A stretch of DNA of 64,000 nucleotides from Bacilli bacterium (GTDB lineage: Bacteria; Bacillota_I; Bacilli_A; RFN20; CAG-826): the NCBI GenBank assembly GCA_900767825.1, contig CAAGAN010000020.1, forward strand, positions 62,001 through 126,000. Reading direction: 5' to 3'. Position numbers and translations under genes: made by a program. Below the pieces are notes generated by a model. It worked only from the letters and a program-made list of their open reading frames with translations, made no database searches and was not told where the DNA came from. Shown piece by piece: positions 35,713 to 45,745 of the stretch (positions are counted from its first letter, which is position 1; the number at the start of each line of letters is the position of its first letter).

Positions 35713-37622
35713 TAATCAATCCTCGTGAAAATATGATAGTTATAACCTATCGGTCTATATAGCTTCAAAGTAGGCTTGCCATTAGAAACAAATATAGTCG
35801 CATTTTCAGGGGTTTCGTTTTCATAATCGTTTGAATCGGTAGAATACCCACAGGCATTGCTATTCCAATTGGTTAAGGATAATTGGGCATCTGCAATATA
35901 GGCATACTTGAATGTATATGTGTCGGTCGTGGAACCATAAATATCTACGCAAACCCCAGCTCCGTTTTCATTAAATGTTAAGGTTCTGCCTTCATATCCA
36001 GCCTTATCACATCTAAATGTATGCCCAACTACATTTGCATTAAACCATTTTAAATCAATCTTTACTTGGCATTCTAAATTAAGAGTCTTACTTATTTCAG
36101 GATGTGAAATTGACTTAACGGTTATAGAAGTCTTGCCTTCAGTGACTCCAGTTACATTTACTTTTGAAGCGGCTGCATCAAAAGTAACAGATATTATTTC
36201 TGGGTTAGCAGAACTTACTTCTATATCTTGATCAAATCCAGATGGGAATAGTTTGGCCTCGAAAGAAAGGGTATCTCCTAGTGGAACAATGTTATTTGGA
36301 ATGGCAAATTGATCAACATAGATTGAAGTTGGCTTTGATGGCTTTACGGTTAAATCTAAATCAATGGTCTTATTATCCCAAACACCATCTTCGCCCTTCC
36401 CAAAGTAAGTGAAAATAATAGTTACTGTTCCTTCTTTTTTAGGCTCGATAATTCCAGTTTTCTCATCAATTGAAGCAATTGCCTTATCGCTAGTAGCAGT
36501 TGGGACTAATGTCTTTAAATCAAAATCGACTGCAGTAGACGGAGTATAAGTAACTGGATAGGCACGTAGATATTGGTTCTTATCTTTATCTAATCTAGTC
36601 GCATCAACATCATTTCCAAATGTATCAACAAACTTTGCCTCTTTAATCTCGCTTAGGAAATATAAGGTTGGATCAAAAGCATCTTCAGTTGGACTAACTC
36701 TATCGTTATATTCAATAACGGCTTCAAAAGAATCTTTCTTGACGCTTCTATCTTCCTCGCTACGGTAATCACTAGTTATAGTTTCATATTTAAGCGATGT
36801 TAGTCTTGAATGGTTAACTACAAATACACATGATTCTTCTATTTTGGTAGTCATTCCATCTTCACTAGTCTCATAACTTAATGAGGTTGAATATTTATTT
36901 CCTTCTTCAGTAGGGGTGACTACAAAAGTTTCAACTCCAGTTTGAGTTGCATAGTTATTCATTAAGTTATTTGCAATATAAGTTGCAGTTTTATAAGAGC
37001 AATCTAAAGTAGAAGCTAATCCTTTGTCTGCTTCTAGAACATAACTTCCTTCTGCTAGGTTATTTGAAATAGCGATGTCTTTATTGGCAACGACGAATTT
37101 CCTTGAAGTAGAAGAATCTCTTAAAGGGAAATTAGAAGATATTTCTGCTGCATATTGAAGATCATAAAGACCGACATTACTGCTATCTTCCCTAATTTTA
37201 TCGCTTCTATAGGCAACTCTTTGATTAATCGTATCAAATAGATATTCTTGCTTATTATTTACTAAATCAGTTTTGTATATATTTGTCTGCCCATACCCGC
37301 TTAAATCATTATAGATTTCCCTAGTGATGGTCTTTTTGGTAATGGTCTTGTCATCTCTATTGCTAATTTCAATTGCAGTTTCTTTTGAAGCGAAGTCACC
37401 TTCGTTACTTCTATATAAGCCTGCTAATTGCTTAACCGCATCATTAAAGCTAATTGTCTTTTCTTCTCCAGTTGAACTTGATTCAGTTACTGTCTCAGTT
37501 GTAGTGGTTTCCTTGCTAGTATTTGTATCTTCTTCACTAGAAGATTGACTAGAAGTTGGCTTACATCCAATTAAGACGATGGATGATAATGCAAGTAATG
37601 TGACTCTTAATTCTTTTTTCAT
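35712..37622 (-). CDS. Secreted lipoprotein with Ig-like (Big-type) domains
   Basis: The 636-residue lipoprotein (SIVLIGC) has a Thr/Ser linker and an N-terminal beta-rich region of about 300 residues. Next come two bacterial Ig-like domains (TSDKAIASIDEKTGIIEPKKEGTVTI, and ANPEIISVTFDAAASKVNVTGVTEG). The C-terminal 100-residue domain contains VVGHTFRC and TYTFKYAYI. The same overall plan, with Ig-like middle and small C-terminal barrel, is seen in the 854-residue lipoprotein at 48111. A TTGACT-16-TCTAAT promoter lies upstream at about 37690. It is cotranscribed with the 283-residue lipoprotein gene. Confidence 0.75.
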   Translation of the reverse strand: MKKELRVTLLALSSIVLIGCKPTSSQSSSEEDTNTSKETTTTETVTESSSTGEEKTISFNDAVKQLAGLYRSNEGDFASKETAIEISNRDDKTITKKTITREIYNDLSGYGQTNIYKTDLVNNKQEYLFDTINQRVAYRSDKIREDSSNVGLYDLQYAAEISSNFPLRDSSTSRKFVVANKDIAISNNLAEGSYVLEADKGLASTLDCSYKTATYIANNLMNNYATQTGVETFVVTPTEEGNKYSTSLSYETSEDGMTTKIEESCVFVVNHSRLTSLKYETITSDYRSEEDRSVKKDSFEAVIEYNDRVSPTEDAFDPTLYFLSEIKEAKFVDTFGNDVDATRLDKDKNQYLRAYPVTYTPSTAVDFDLKTLVPTATSDKAIASIDEKTGIIEPKKEGTVTIIFTYFGKGEDGVWDNKTIDLDLTVKPSKPTSIYVDQFAIPNNIVPLGDTLSFEAKLFPSGFDQDIEVSSANPEIISVTFDAAASKVNVTGVTEGKTSITVKSISHPEISKTLNLECQVKIDLKWFNANVVGHTFRCDKAGYEGRTLTFNENGAGVCVDIYGSTTDTYTFKYAYIADAQLSLTNWNSNACGYSTDSNDYENETPENATIFVSNGKPTLKLYRPIGYNYHIFTRID

Positions 37623-37730
37623 AATTGTTACCTGGTTAGTTAAATGAAATATTTAATATCTAGAGTATTAGAAAGCAAATAGAAAACTAGTCAACTCTTT
37701 TTTATAGTTTTGATTTATATTTTGCTTAAT

Positions 37731-39059
37731 TTACCAATCAAGAGAATCAATATTTGTTAAAAAGTCCATCAAACTTATTCTTAAGAACCCTTCTTTGGTG
37801 TAGTAATGGAGCCCTTCGTTTTTGACTACGATTACTTTTTTAAAAGAATCTGGAATATTTCTAATGGATTCGTATTCTTGCTCTTTTTTCTTTTCGTTTC
37901 CAATTTCTAATGCGACTTGCACGTAATAGGTTTTACTTCCTTTATTGGCTACAAAATCGCATTCAGTGTCTTTTTCTGCATATATCCAGTTGCCATTCTT
38001 GTCTTTTCGATTTGTTTTTTCTTTGATCTTAACAACTCCTACATCGACATTAAATCCACGGTAACGGAGCTCATTAAAAACAATGTTTTCTATTATGTCG
38101 GTTTCATCTATTTCCCTATAGTTTAATATGGCATTTCTTATCCCAATGTCTTCGAAATAGATTTTATAGGGAGAACCGATGTATGCCCTTCCTTTAATAT
38201 CGTAACGTAAGGCTTTTTTTAATAGAAAAGCATCCTCGAACCACTCAATGTAGTTGCCTATTACGTTTCTAGATAAGGAAATATTGTATCTGGCTTTGAA
38301 GGTATTTTCTATTCTTGTTGGGTTTATAGGCGTTGAAATCATCGATGCTATTGCTTCTAGGGTTTCATCTAGATTCTCTTCTTCTACCTTTGGATGACGA
38401 GCTTTTACATCGCTAAGATATGTATCTTTATAAATGCTTATAGATTGCGATACTTTTTCTTCATCATTAGTTTGAAGCTGTACTAAAGGAATGCCTCCAT
38501 ATCTTTCATATACACTAAATGCATCATTTTTATTTAAATCAACCCCAGTCAAGAATTCAGAGAAAGTAAGTGGTAATAAGTGGATACGAGAACTACGACC
38601 TCCGAATTCTGTATCAATTTCTGAAGAAAGCAAATGCGAATTGCTTCCTGTTACATATATTTCGTATTCTTCGTGCCTAACAAATCCATTTAAGACCCTT
38701 ACAAAGTTTTCTAGATTTTGTATTTCGTCAAGGAGCAAGTAATATTTTCCAGGATTTTTAGTTAATTGTTTGATGTACGAAAGGAATTTCCTGTCATTAA
38801 CCACTTGCTGTCCGTCAATAGTTTTAGTAGTAGGCTGATCAATTAAATATACATCAAGCAAAGTAATGTCATCTTCGCTATCGAATGCAAATCTTATTAT
38901 TTGGCTCTTGTTTACCTTCTTTTCATTTAAAAGATAGTTATAGAAAATAGTGTTCAAAAGATAAGATTTTCCGCTTCTTCTAATTCCGGTAATGACTTTA
39001 ATTAAATGGTTTCCTTCTAAGTCGATTAATTTATTTAAATACTTATCTCTTTTAAACAT
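37731..39059 (-). CDS. AAA-family ATPase with C-terminal DUF4143
   Basis: The 442-residue protein has the AAA_14 ATPase domain with Walker A ITGIRRSGKSYLL (about 26-38), Walker B YYLLLDEIQNL, a sensor region EIYVTGSNSHLLSSEI and HLLPLTFSEFL. The DUF4143 domain follows, ending in the nuclease-like ECDFVANKGSKTYYVQVALEI. The role of this common family is unknown; gene-mobility and defence links have been suggested. GAAAG lies before the ATG. Inverted repeats at 39063-39160 and direct repeats at 39188-39244 lie immediately upstream. It stands alone. Confidence 0.88.
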   Translation of the reverse strand: MFKRDKYLNKLIDLEGNHLIKVITGIRRSGKSYLLNTIFYNYLLNEKKVNKSQIIRFAFDSEDDITLLDVYLIDQPTTKTIDGQQVVNDRKFLSYIKQLTKNPGKYYLLLDEIQNLENFVRVLNGFVRHEEYEIYVTGSNSHLLSSEIDTEFGGRSSRIHLLPLTFSEFLTGVDLNKNDAFSVYERYGGIPLVQLQTNDEEKVSQSISIYKDTYLSDVKARHPKVEEENLDETLEAIASMISTPINPTRIENTFKARYNISLSRNVIGNYIEWFEDAFLLKKALRYDIKGRAYIGSPYKIYFEDIGIRNAILNYREIDETDIIENIVFNELRYRGFNVDVGVVKIKEKTNRKDKNGNWIYAEKDTECDFVANKGSKTYYVQVALEIGNEKKKEQEYESIRNIPDSFKKVIVVKNEGLHYYTKEGFLRISLMDFLTNIDSLDW

Positions 39060-39062
39060 ATG

Positions 39063-39160
39063 GCTTTCACTTTCTTTCAGTACTGAGACTTTTGTTAAGT
39101 TAATTATAAACGAATACTTCTTTTAGTGAAAGCATATCCTTAACAAAAAGCACAGTACTG
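39063..39160. repeat. Nested inverted repeats upstream of the DUF4143 ATPase gene
   Basis: Outer-left GCTTTCACT (39063-39071) is inverted as AGTGAAAGC (39125-39133). A longer pair begins CAGTACTG and ends TTGTTAAG at 39078-39099, and is inverted at 39139-39160 with 19 of 22 positions matching. CAGTACTG is itself palindromic. The repeats flank a TATAAT (minus, about 39104-39109), so they probably bind a regulator. Confidence 0.6.
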
Positions 39161-39187
39161 AGGAAAACTGTAAGGCAAACAGGCAAT

Positions 39188-39244
39188 TTACTTTTGACTT
39201 TGTGTCATTTTCGGCTGAAATTACTTTTGATTTTGTGCATTTTC
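39188..39244 (+). repeat. Direct repeat TTACTTTTGAyTTTGTG(T)CATTTTC
   Basis: Two copies, 39188-39212 (25 bases) and 39221-39244 (24 bases), differ by one C/T change and one missing T. Starts are 33 bases apart. They adjoin the inverted repeats next to the ATPase gene. Confidence 0.6.
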
Positions 39245-39349
39245 ACATTTGCATTTTTGCTAAAAAACGGCTTGTTATCGAATAAAAGAGTTTGAAGATA
39301 TATTGCTTTTGATATCATTTCATAAAATGTTATTCGATCCATCAATGCC

Positions 39350-39377
39350 TTGACAGCGTATTTCTTTGTTGTAACTT
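39350..39377 (+). promoter_or_regulatory. Promoter of the 307-residue lipoprotein gene
   Basis: TTGACA (39350-39355), 16-base spacer, TAACTT (39372-39377), followed by GGAG before the ATG at 39399. The same layout precedes the paralogue at 40528. Confidence 0.55.
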
Positions 39378-39398
39378 ATCTCTTCGTAAGGAGATTGT

Positions 39399-40322
39399 AT
39401 GCCTAGATTAATTAAACCCTTAATAATAACTCTTCTATCTATTTCTTTGTTTTCCTGTACGAATAATAGCAGTGATTCTTCTTCGATTGAAACTACCCCG
39501 TCTTTTATGAATGAAGAATTAGCTATAACTCCCATTTCATCTATTTATCCAGGGGAACAAATCCAACTAGAAGCAAAGAAAGGTAATAAAAAAGTAGATG
39601 CAACTTTTGAATTGATTAATCCTAGCAAGACATCTACTTTAACTAGTGATGGCCTATTTTATGCAGGGACTACTCCTGGTACATATCAAATAAAGGCCAG
39701 CTTTGAATCAGAAGTATCCAATATAGAAGTAGTTGTGGATACTCCTATTTTAGATGATGAAGTGCTTGATATTCCTGTCTCTTATAAAACTAGTCTTAAA
39801 TTAGAAGGCTCTTTAGCAGGCGCTCTAGCAGTAAAAGAAGTATCGGTTGAATTTGTTAAAGATAAAGGCATGTTTATTAGCCTTGGCAATGGGGGAGTCT
39901 ATATTGAAGATGGGGTTTGTTATAACTATCTAGTCGAGGATAATAAGGCTACATTTACATATGAGACTGATAAAGACAAAGAAGCTACTCCTGAAGTAAT
40001 AAATGCAACATTTGATCTAAAAGGTGCGATTAATTCATCCCGTTATGAATATCTTACTTACTTAAAATCTAGCAATGAATTCATATTCCAGATGAACAAA
40101 GAAGCTGCGAATAATACAGTTGCTGAATATGGATTATTCTTCTATATGGGTTTATTGCAAATGGAAGTTAATGCAGCTGTTATAGGAATTAATCCAACTG
40201 ATTTTACTTTTACCAATCTATATGGAGTAAAAGAAGGGAAATTATACAATCTCAATTTGACTCCAATTGAAAAATTATCAGTTGAACCGATAGTAGGCGT
40301 TCATTCTTCCAAAACTGCTTAA
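39399..40322 (+). CDS. Secreted lipoprotein, paralogue of the next gene
   Basis: The 307-residue lipoprotein (SISLFSC) has a Ser linker and a bacterial Ig-like domain (PGEQIQLEAKKGNKKVDATF, then SDGLFYAGTTPGTYQIKASF). A C-terminal domain of about 200 residues follows. It aligns along its length with the protein at 40528: shared are PGxxxQL.AK, GLFxAGxxxGxxxxKASxE, VPxSxxxxxxLEG, VEFVxxKGxxI and YEF/FIF. The paralogue is longer at the C-terminus. A terminator follows, so each copy is its own unit. Ligand unknown. Confidence 0.78.
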   Translation: MPRLIKPLIITLLSISLFSCTNNSSDSSSIETTPSFMNEELAITPISSIYPGEQIQLEAKKGNKKVDATFELINPSKTSTLTSDGLFYAGTTPGTYQIKASFESEVSNIEVVVDTPILDDEVLDIPVSYKTSLKLEGSLAGALAVKEVSVEFVKDKGMFISLGNGGVYIEDGVCYNYLVEDNKATFTYETDKDKEATPEVINATFDLKGAINSSRYEYLTYLKSSNEFIFQMNKEAANNTVAEYGLFFYMGLLQMEVNAAVIGINPTDFTFTNLYGVKEGKLYNLNLTPIEKLSVEPIVGVHSSKTA

Positions 40323-40409
40323 AAATCCCTTATTAATTATCGATTTCAATTATTTTTCCTATATTAACCTTAAAATAACTTAAAAACATGTATAAAGGTA
40401 TATTTGCCT

Positions 40410-40437
40410 AAAAAGTCCCTTGAAATGGGGATTTTTT
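40410..40437 (+). terminator. Terminator after the 307-residue lipoprotein gene
   Basis: AAAAAGTCCC pairs with GGGGATTTTTT around a TTGAAAT loop, followed by a T run; stem with one mismatch. Confidence 0.65.
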
Positions 40438-40472
40438 ATTAACTTTGGTAAAAATATTGTAAATATTCGTTG

Positions 40473-40500
40473 TTGACTACTTTTATACCAAATTTAACTT
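40473..40500 (+). promoter_or_regulatory. Promoter of the 361-residue lipoprotein gene
   Basis: TTGACT (40473-40478), 16-base spacer, TAACTT (40495-40500). The ribosome site AAAGGAG lies 30 bases further on, before the ATG at 40528. Confidence 0.55.
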
Positions 40501-40527
40501 ATGGAAATCAAAGCGAAAGGAGCTTGC

Positions 40528-41613
40528 ATGAAAAATAATTATAAATTGGTATTATGTTTGGCTTCTTCCTTGCTCCTAATGGGTTGTGGAAACTCGAGAA
40601 GTAGTTCTACTACAGAAGATACCGGGACAAGCGAAGTAACAAATACAGATACTAAAGTTAGTACGACTGAAACAACTACCCAAACAACTGAAGAAGTAGT
40701 TGTTACTATTGATGAGGTCGCACCTCTTTTACCTGGGAAGAGTGTTCAGTTAGTCGCTAAAGTCAAAGGGGAAGCAGTTGCTGCTGCTTGGGAAATGGTT
40801 ACAACAGGTACCGAATGCGAAGTTAGCGCAACTGGCTTATTCAAAGCAGGTGCTTATGCAGGACAAGTTGAAGTAAAGGCTAGTTATGAAGGGGCTAGCG
40901 CGACTACTAAAGTTACTGTTGCTGCGCCAACTCTAGATGCTAGTAAAATCAATGTTCCTTCTTCTTGGAGAGCTACAGTTGCTCTAGAAGGGGAAACTGA
41001 CGAAATACAAACTGTCGGAACTGTAGAATTTGTCGAAGGCAAAGGTGTCTCGATAACTTCTACTTCTGAAAAGAAGAGTGTTGGTTATCTAATCGAAGAA
41101 GGCGAAGTCTATCAATTCCAAGGAGATTTAACCAAGGCTACATTCAATTATGTTGCTAATAAGATTTCTCCAACAACTACAAAAGAAGACATTGCCAAGT
41201 TATTTAGTTTAAGCGCTGCCGTCCGTGTCGATGAACTAAAATTCTTCGGCTTAAACGAAGAAAACAATACTTATGAATTTGATCCTCATTATAGTGAAAC
41301 ATATGAAGATTCTGCTATTGAATCATTAGTGTATTTTTTCTCTCTCGATAAGCTTGGATTCAATTCATTCACTGTTATTTTCGATGCCGAAACACTTGCG
41401 TTTAAAGATATTGCCCTTCTTGCTTTAGATGATGAAGAACAAGAAACCGCTAGAATAGAATTAGGTATTACTGCTATCGAAGATTTCTCTATTACTGTTA
41501 CGGGTGAACATGTTAGCGATGGTGGAGAAGGTGAAGGCGGAGTTACTGAACCATTCGAACCAGATCCAGTTACACCTACCCCTGATGCCCCAGCTACTGG
41601 AGAAGGAGAATAA
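40528..41613 (+). CDS. Secreted lipoprotein, paralogue of the preceding gene
   Basis: The 361-residue lipoprotein (LLLMGC) has a Thr-rich linker and an Ig-like domain (PGKSVQLVAKVKGEAVAAAW, then ATGLFKAGAYAGQVEVKASY). A C-terminal domain resembling its upstream neighbour follows, with an acidic, Gly/Pro-rich tail. The ATG at 40528 is chosen over the in-frame ATG at 40501: AAAGGAG lies just before it and the signal peptide begins there. The BspA-type gene follows after five bases, so the two proteins are coexpressed. Confidence 0.8.
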   Translation: MKNNYKLVLCLASSLLLMGCGNSRSSSTTEDTGTSEVTNTDTKVSTTETTTQTTEEVVVTIDEVAPLLPGKSVQLVAKVKGEAVAAAWEMVTTGTECEVSATGLFKAGAYAGQVEVKASYEGASATTKVTVAAPTLDASKINVPSSWRATVALEGETDEIQTVGTVEFVEGKGVSITSTSEKKSVGYLIEEGEVYQFQGDLTKATFNYVANKISPTTTKEDIAKLFSLSAAVRVDELKFFGLNEENNTYEFDPHYSETYEDSAIESLVYFFSLDKLGFNSFTVIFDAETLAFKDIALLALDDEEQETARIELGITAIEDFSITVTGEHVSDGGEGEGGVTEPFEPDPVTPTPDAPATGEGE

Positions 41614-41618
41614 TTATT

Positions 41619-44600
41619 ATGAAAAAGAAAACATTATTAATAGTCTCTACCTCCTTTGCCCTTGGAGTTGGAGTTATCGGGTCCGGCGTTGGTGTTTTGT
41701 TACATCAAAAAGCTAGCACTCCTGGCGTTATGGAAGATGCTACTCTTCCTAGCGATGAAATCGGAGCAAGGGTTAGACTCGGTGCCGAAGGTGATGCGGC
41801 TACTGATCCAACTGTAGTTGCCCCAACTTTCGTCAGCACTCTTGGATATAGATTAATTGATGAAGAAAGCGGTGCTAAATCAATCCGTGTCTATGCCGTT
41901 TTGAATGGATATAAAGGATTAAATAGCGCTTCCGTTACTAGAAAAGTCGAAGATTCAACTGGTGCTTCCGTAATGAAAGAAAAGACTATCGAATTTGGAT
42001 ATGTCTATTCTTCAATTAAAGATGCTGAATCCGTTACTTGGGATGATGCTTTACCAGCAGAAACCGATACAACCAAGAATTACTTTGTTGTATTCACTTT
42101 AAAGAATATTCCAGAAGCTCACTGGCTAGATAAATTAAGCGTTACCTTTGCTGTTGATAATGGCGCAATCGTTAAAAGTGCCGAAGCCCTTGCTAATGTC
42201 AAAGGCTTAATGGAACAAGAAGTTGGCGTTGGTGTTACTCTTGCTCAAGCTGAAAGTGGTGTTATCTTTGCCATGAAGGAAAATGCTGTCATCACTGAAG
42301 CTGTCGTTCCTGAAAATTATTATACATATGAAGGGCATGTTGCTACCTATGTCGGCAAAGTCACTAGATTAGGTAATCCAGATAACGATATGTCTGGCGC
42401 TTTCGAAAACTGCTATTCTTTAACTAGCGTTACTTTGCCTGATACCATAGCTGAAATGGGTGGTTATACCTTTAGTTCTCCAAAGCTGACAAGCGTTAGA
42501 CTCCCACGTGATTTGAGAACTGTCAGCGATAATTGCTGGAAAAATAATTCTGTTAAAACAATATATTGGGATGCTGTAAATTTCGTTAATGATAAAAACG
42601 CCACTCTTACAGGGCAATTAGATGAAGTTATTGTTTCCGAAAACGTTCAATCCTTGCCTAATGCATTCCTTTACGAAACTTCTTCAGTTAAAAAAGTAAG
42701 ATATAAAGGAACAATTGCCCAGTGGGAAGCTTTGAAGACTAATGAAAATAAAAACAATGGTTTGTTTATTGACAATGTGATTGCTTCCGATAATGCTTAT
42801 ACTGTTACTTATCATTTACCAGAAGGGGTTACTTTAAATGGTCAATCTGGTGAAATCCAAGCCGAATTTGTTAAAGGCAAAGTTGTTGATTATGGAATGG
42901 CTTTAAAAGACGGATTGAAGTTCGATGGTTGGTATACCGATGAAGCTTTATCAACTCCATTAGATACAACAACCCCAGCAACAGCCAACTTAGATCTATA
43001 CCCTAAGTTTGTTGAATTTGGCCCTGGTATTTCTGAAGCTAAGCCAATTGTCTTAGGCGAAGATAACAAGACATTTACCGAAACCTTGGTTCCTGGATAT
43101 GAAGAAGTTTACTTCAAATATACTGCTCCAGCCGATGCAGCTGCTGGATGGCGTTATGTTAGAATCAACAAAGATACATCCGTAACAAATACCGATTTGT
43201 CTGTTGACATATCTTCTTTGGGAAGTCAGAAATTATTCTTCTATAAAGATTCTATTTCCGATGCTAACGCTATTGCAGAATCATCTTCAACGGCGCTTAC
43301 AGATACCAAAAAAGTTCAAAAAATCGGCGGAGATGAAGGCTATAAGAGAGTCTGGGTCGAACCAGGACAAACTTACGTTATTGTTGCTGATGCTTATTAC
43401 AACACCTATTACACAGAAAGGCATTGGTATGGTAATTTGGTAATTGAATGGATCAAGGCTGAAAATGATACGGTTGCTACTGCATTAAATATTGCTTTCC
43501 AGGAGGAAAAAGATATTAAACCTGCTTTTAAAGGGGCTCCTATTCCTCTATATAAATACACCTCGACTGCAGACAAAACTGTTGCCATGTATTTAACTAG
43601 TCATAATCAATTAAGCGGTTCGTTGTCTTGTTTTGATCTAACAAGTGGAACCCCGGTTGAGATTGATTCTGTTGGTTCGAAATATCAGTCTGGAGCTGCT
43701 ATTACCGAAAATAAGAAAACTATTAATTTTGAAGCAAATCATACTTATGTTTTCAGTGTTGAGGCTTATGATGCCGCTACTGATGAAAAGTATCTATCCT
43801 TCAGGATTGATAACCCACCAGCTGGCGGAGAACTATCTAATCCAATTGCCTATACATTCGGAAGCGAAGTAACCGTCGAACAAATTGGCGGACTAGATGT
43901 ATTCTATTCATTTACTATAGAAGCCGAACAAACCGTTAGTATTTCAATTGACAAAGGCTCTTCTTACAATGCTAAATACTTGAAACTTCTTGGTACTGAT
44001 GGAACTGAAGTTGCAGATGCAGGAGCTGAAGTTCCTGAAGAGGAATATAGCTATGGATGGGACTCATCGGAAAGTTATTATGGAAGAAATCCATTAACGA
44101 TAACTAAAAAATTGGCTCCTGGAACTTATATTATTAAGACTGGCTATGCGTCTGGATATTCCTTTACTAGCTTCAAATTGACATCTAAAGTCATGCAACC
44201 AGGCGAAACTATTAGTGATCCTTTGACTGCTGAAGTTAATGCTGAAGGTGTTGCTACACTTAACGCTACTAGCGCTGGTACATTCTATCAAATAAGCGCT
44301 ACACAAGCCGGCTTTATGAAACTTGATGTTACTGCTGCAGGCAGTGGTAAGCTTTATTTAGTCGATAGCACTGGAAAGACAATCTCTTCGGCTGCTAATG
44401 GCGAATCCTTCTATAAGAGTGTCAGTATTGGCGATACCCTTCTATTAAAAGCAGGCGATTCTGCCGATACATTGACTGTTGCCGTTTCTTATATAGCTGA
44501 GATCCATGATGGTAAGAGCCAAGAAACTGCTTATGATCTTGATTTCTCTGCTGGAGAGACTGTAAATGTTAAATTCGCAACTGGTAATACAGTTTCAAAT

Positions 44601-45734
44601 GGAGTCTATTTCAAATTCACGGTTAATCAAACTGGTACCTATAGGCTTTATACAAATAATGCGAGTGTAGATACTAGAGCTGTTGCCGTTTATGAAGGAC
44701 TTGGCAATACTCAAGTTAAAGGTACATTTGCCGGTGATGATAATGGCAAACACGTGCCTTATACTCAATATAAGTATGATACCTATAACGAAATGCCACT
44801 AGAAGCTGGTAAGACTTATTACCTTTCTATGAATTTCGGTGCCAATAGCACTGGCATAGATATTCTTCTTGGTTTAGGCTTGTTAGGAGAAGGTGACATG
44901 GTTTCCACTCCTATTGCAAAGACTTGGACCGAAAATACCATGACCATTGCTGGCAATTTAGGCCCTAAATTCTATTCATTCACCGAAACAGAAACCGGGA
45001 CATATGACATCACTTCATCTTCTTCTATAGAAGGTGTCACTCCTACAGTTACAATTTATGAAAACGGTAAAGAGGTAACTGGCCAAGGCGCTCAAAAGAA
45101 TCGTTTTGATTTTGTAGTCGGCAAGACTTATGTTGTTAAAGTTTTGACTGATAAAGCAGCAGATGTCACCATTACTAGAGCTGTTCATGTTGGTGCCTTT
45201 ACAGGCTCTCCTGTAATTGGCCAATATATGGGTGCTAATAACGGAAGAAGCTATTACAAGGTTACAGTCACTTCCGACACCGTAGCCTTTGAATCGCGTG
45301 CCGGAGTTGAACCAACATCTGGTCCTACCACCGTTGATGGAATTACTTCATTTAGTGATTCTGAAAGGAGCTATTACAGCAACGGAACTGATATGGTTGT
45401 TAAAAATGGTACTGCATTTATGTTCCTCTCCAAGAGACAAACAACTTATGATGCCAGTGTTATTAGCGGCCAAATTGGACAAACTAGTGGTGCAACTTGG
45501 ACTTCTGGTACTACCATTCAATCTATCGCGATTGATGGTGGATCTAGAATCTACTCAGTCATCAAGGATGGAACAATCTACTTCGATGCCACAGTTGAAT
45601 TCGCTGCTGACAATGTAGGCGATATTAAATCCTCTACTAAGCCATTCACTGTAAAAGATGCTTCTGGAACTGTTATTGGAACATTTAACGCCAGTAACGG
45701 AACCTTAACCGAAGCAACTTCTCCAGCTGCTTAA
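41619..45734 (+). CDS. Giant secreted protein with BspA-type LRR, InlB B-repeat and PPC-like modules
   Basis: The 1371-residue protein has an N-terminal hydrophobic segment (LLIVSTSFALGVGVIGSGVGV) but no lipobox and no LPxTG, so it is secreted or held by its uncleaved signal. Then come BspA-type leucine-rich repeats (about 265-375; GAFENCYSLTSVTLPDTI, LTSVRLPRDL), with ANALFLYETSSVKKV-like units. An InlB B-repeat-like unit follows (about 392-465, DGLKFDGWYTDEALSTPLD). About five repeats of 120-150 residues have the PPC look (EVYFKYTAPAD, GLDVFYSFTIEAEQT, NGVYFKFTVNQTGTYRLY, GPKFYSFTETETGTYDI). LRR and InlB repeats in other species bind host or cell partners. It is coupled to the lipoprotein gene upstream. 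Confidence 0.82.
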   Translation: MKKKTLLIVSTSFALGVGVIGSGVGVLLHQKASTPGVMEDATLPSDEIGARVRLGAEGDAATDPTVVAPTFVSTLGYRLIDEESGAKSIRVYAVLNGYKGLNSASVTRKVEDSTGASVMKEKTIEFGYVYSSIKDAESVTWDDALPAETDTTKNYFVVFTLKNIPEAHWLDKLSVTFAVDNGAIVKSAEALANVKGLMEQEVGVGVTLAQAESGVIFAMKENAVITEAVVPENYYTYEGHVATYVGKVTRLGNPDNDMSGAFENCYSLTSVTLPDTIAEMGGYTFSSPKLTSVRLPRDLRTVSDNCWKNNSVKTIYWDAVNFVNDKNATLTGQLDEVIVSENVQSLPNAFLYETSSVKKVRYKGTIAQWEALKTNENKNNGLFIDNVIASDNAYTVTYHLPEGVTLNGQSGEIQAEFVKGKVVDYGMALKDGLKFDGWYTDEALSTPLDTTTPATANLDLYPKFVEFGPGISEAKPIVLGEDNKTFTETLVPGYEEVYFKYTAPADAAAGWRYVRINKDTSVTNTDLSVDISSLGSQKLFFYKDSISDANAIAESSSTALTDTKKVQKIGGDEGYKRVWVEPGQTYVIVADAYYNTYYTERHWYGNLVIEWIKAENDTVATALNIAFQEEKDIKPAFKGAPIPLYKYTSTADKTVAMYLTSHNQLSGSLSCFDLTSGTPVEIDSVGSKYQSGAAITENKKTINFEANHTYVFSVEAYDAATDEKYLSFRIDNPPAGGELSNPIAYTFGSEVTVEQIGGLDVFYSFTIEAEQTVSISIDKGSSYNAKYLKLLGTDGTEVADAGAEVPEEEYSYGWDSSESYYGRNPLTITKKLAPGTYIIKTGYASGYSFTSFKLTSKVMQPGETISDPLTAEVNAEGVATLNATSAGTFYQISATQAGFMKLDVTAAGSGKLYLVDSTGKTISSAANGESFYKSVSIGDTLLLKAGDSADTLTVAVSYIAEIHDGKSQETAYDLDFSAGETVNVKFATGNTVSNGVYFKFTVNQTGTYRLYTNNASVDTRAVAVYEGLGNTQVKGTFAGDDNGKHVPYTQYKYDTYNEMPLEAGKTYYLSMNFGANSTGIDILLGLGLLGEGDMVSTPIAKTWTENTMTIAGNLGPKFYSFTETETGTYDITSSSSIEGVTPTVTIYENGKEVTGQGAQKNRFDFVVGKTYVVKVLTDKAADVTITRAVHVGAFTGSPVIGQYMGANNGRSYYKVTVTSDTVAFESRAGVEPTSGPTTVDGITSFSDSERSYYSNGTDMVVKNGTAFMFLSKRQTTYDASVISGQIGQTSGATWTSGTTIQSIAIDGGSRIYSVIKDGTIYFDATVEFAADNVGDIKSSTKPFTVKDASGTVIGTFNASNGTLTEATSPAA

Positions 45735-45745
45735 AAAACATAGCA

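Noticed and set aside
39063..39244. Insertion sequence ends
   Set aside because: There is no transposase or target-site duplication; the inverted repeats flank a promoter and contain no gene.
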